A stretch of DNA of 64,000 bases, from positions 10,361,501 through 10,425,500 of the forward strand of contig NC_060898.1 in assembly GCF_014805685.1 (NCBI RefSeq), given 5' to 3'. Position numbers and translations under genes: made by a program. Below are positions 63,954 to 64,000 of this stretch, in pieces. The notes beneath the pieces are model-generated. The model ran no database searches. It saw nothing but the letters and a program-made list of their open reading frames with translations, and had not been told where the DNA came from. Origin of the DNA: Silurus meridionalis. Lineage: Eukaryota; Chordata; Actinopteri; Siluriformes; Siluridae. Positions within the stretch are counted from its first letter, which is position 1, and the number at the start of each line of letters is the position of its first letter.

Positions 63954-64000
63954 GTACGTACCATGGCACACCGATGCTGTGAAATTATTTTGTTGATATA

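Overview
The window is vertebrate nuclear DNA, most likely from a teleost fish. It holds multi-exon genes with GT-AG introns, dense Tc1/mariner-type transposons, RTE-like LINE fragments and many long dinucleotide arrays. There is no prokaryotic layout and no rRNA, tRNA or CRISPR array that I could see. Four protein genes were resolved by joining exons on splice sites, reading phase and family similarity.

From left to right: a LINE fragment (1-1094); mtmr1, a myotubularin-related phosphoinositide 3-phosphatase on the minus strand (coding 24461 down to 2271, 15 constitutive exons, 649 aa); eola1, a small ASCH-domain gene on the minus strand (29250 down to 28665, 2 exons, 163 aa); a GCK-type Ste20 kinase closest to map4k2 on the minus strand (57817 down to 32034, 31 coding exons, 858 aa); and the first coding exon of rnf145 on the plus strand (63770-63953), running out of the window. 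map4k2 and rnf145 are divergent, with about 6 kb between their first coding exons. mtmr1 next to eola1 recalls human Xq28. map4k2 and rnf145 lie on other human chromosomes, so this is a fish-specific neighbourhood or a paralogue block. The four proteins do not form one pathway.

Introns and spacers carry most of the repeats. They include Tc1-like elements at 7.98-8.94, 12.5-13.7, 33.6-34.5 and 43.4-44.9 kb. A terminal-inverted-repeat family beginning CCGTAATTTCC has two copies (9.0-10.35 and 16.6-17.3 kb), one split by a second element with TA target duplication. There is also a 947-bp TIR element inside a TA array, a Harbinger transposase fragment, hAT-like and LINE remnants, and two minisatellites.

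I see no wholly new system. The most interesting points are a candidate 57-nt in-frame cassette exon in mtmr1 with a GC donor, a second GC-AG intron in the same gene, the nested transposon with its empty-site control, and a kinase linker that lacks the usual polyproline motifs.
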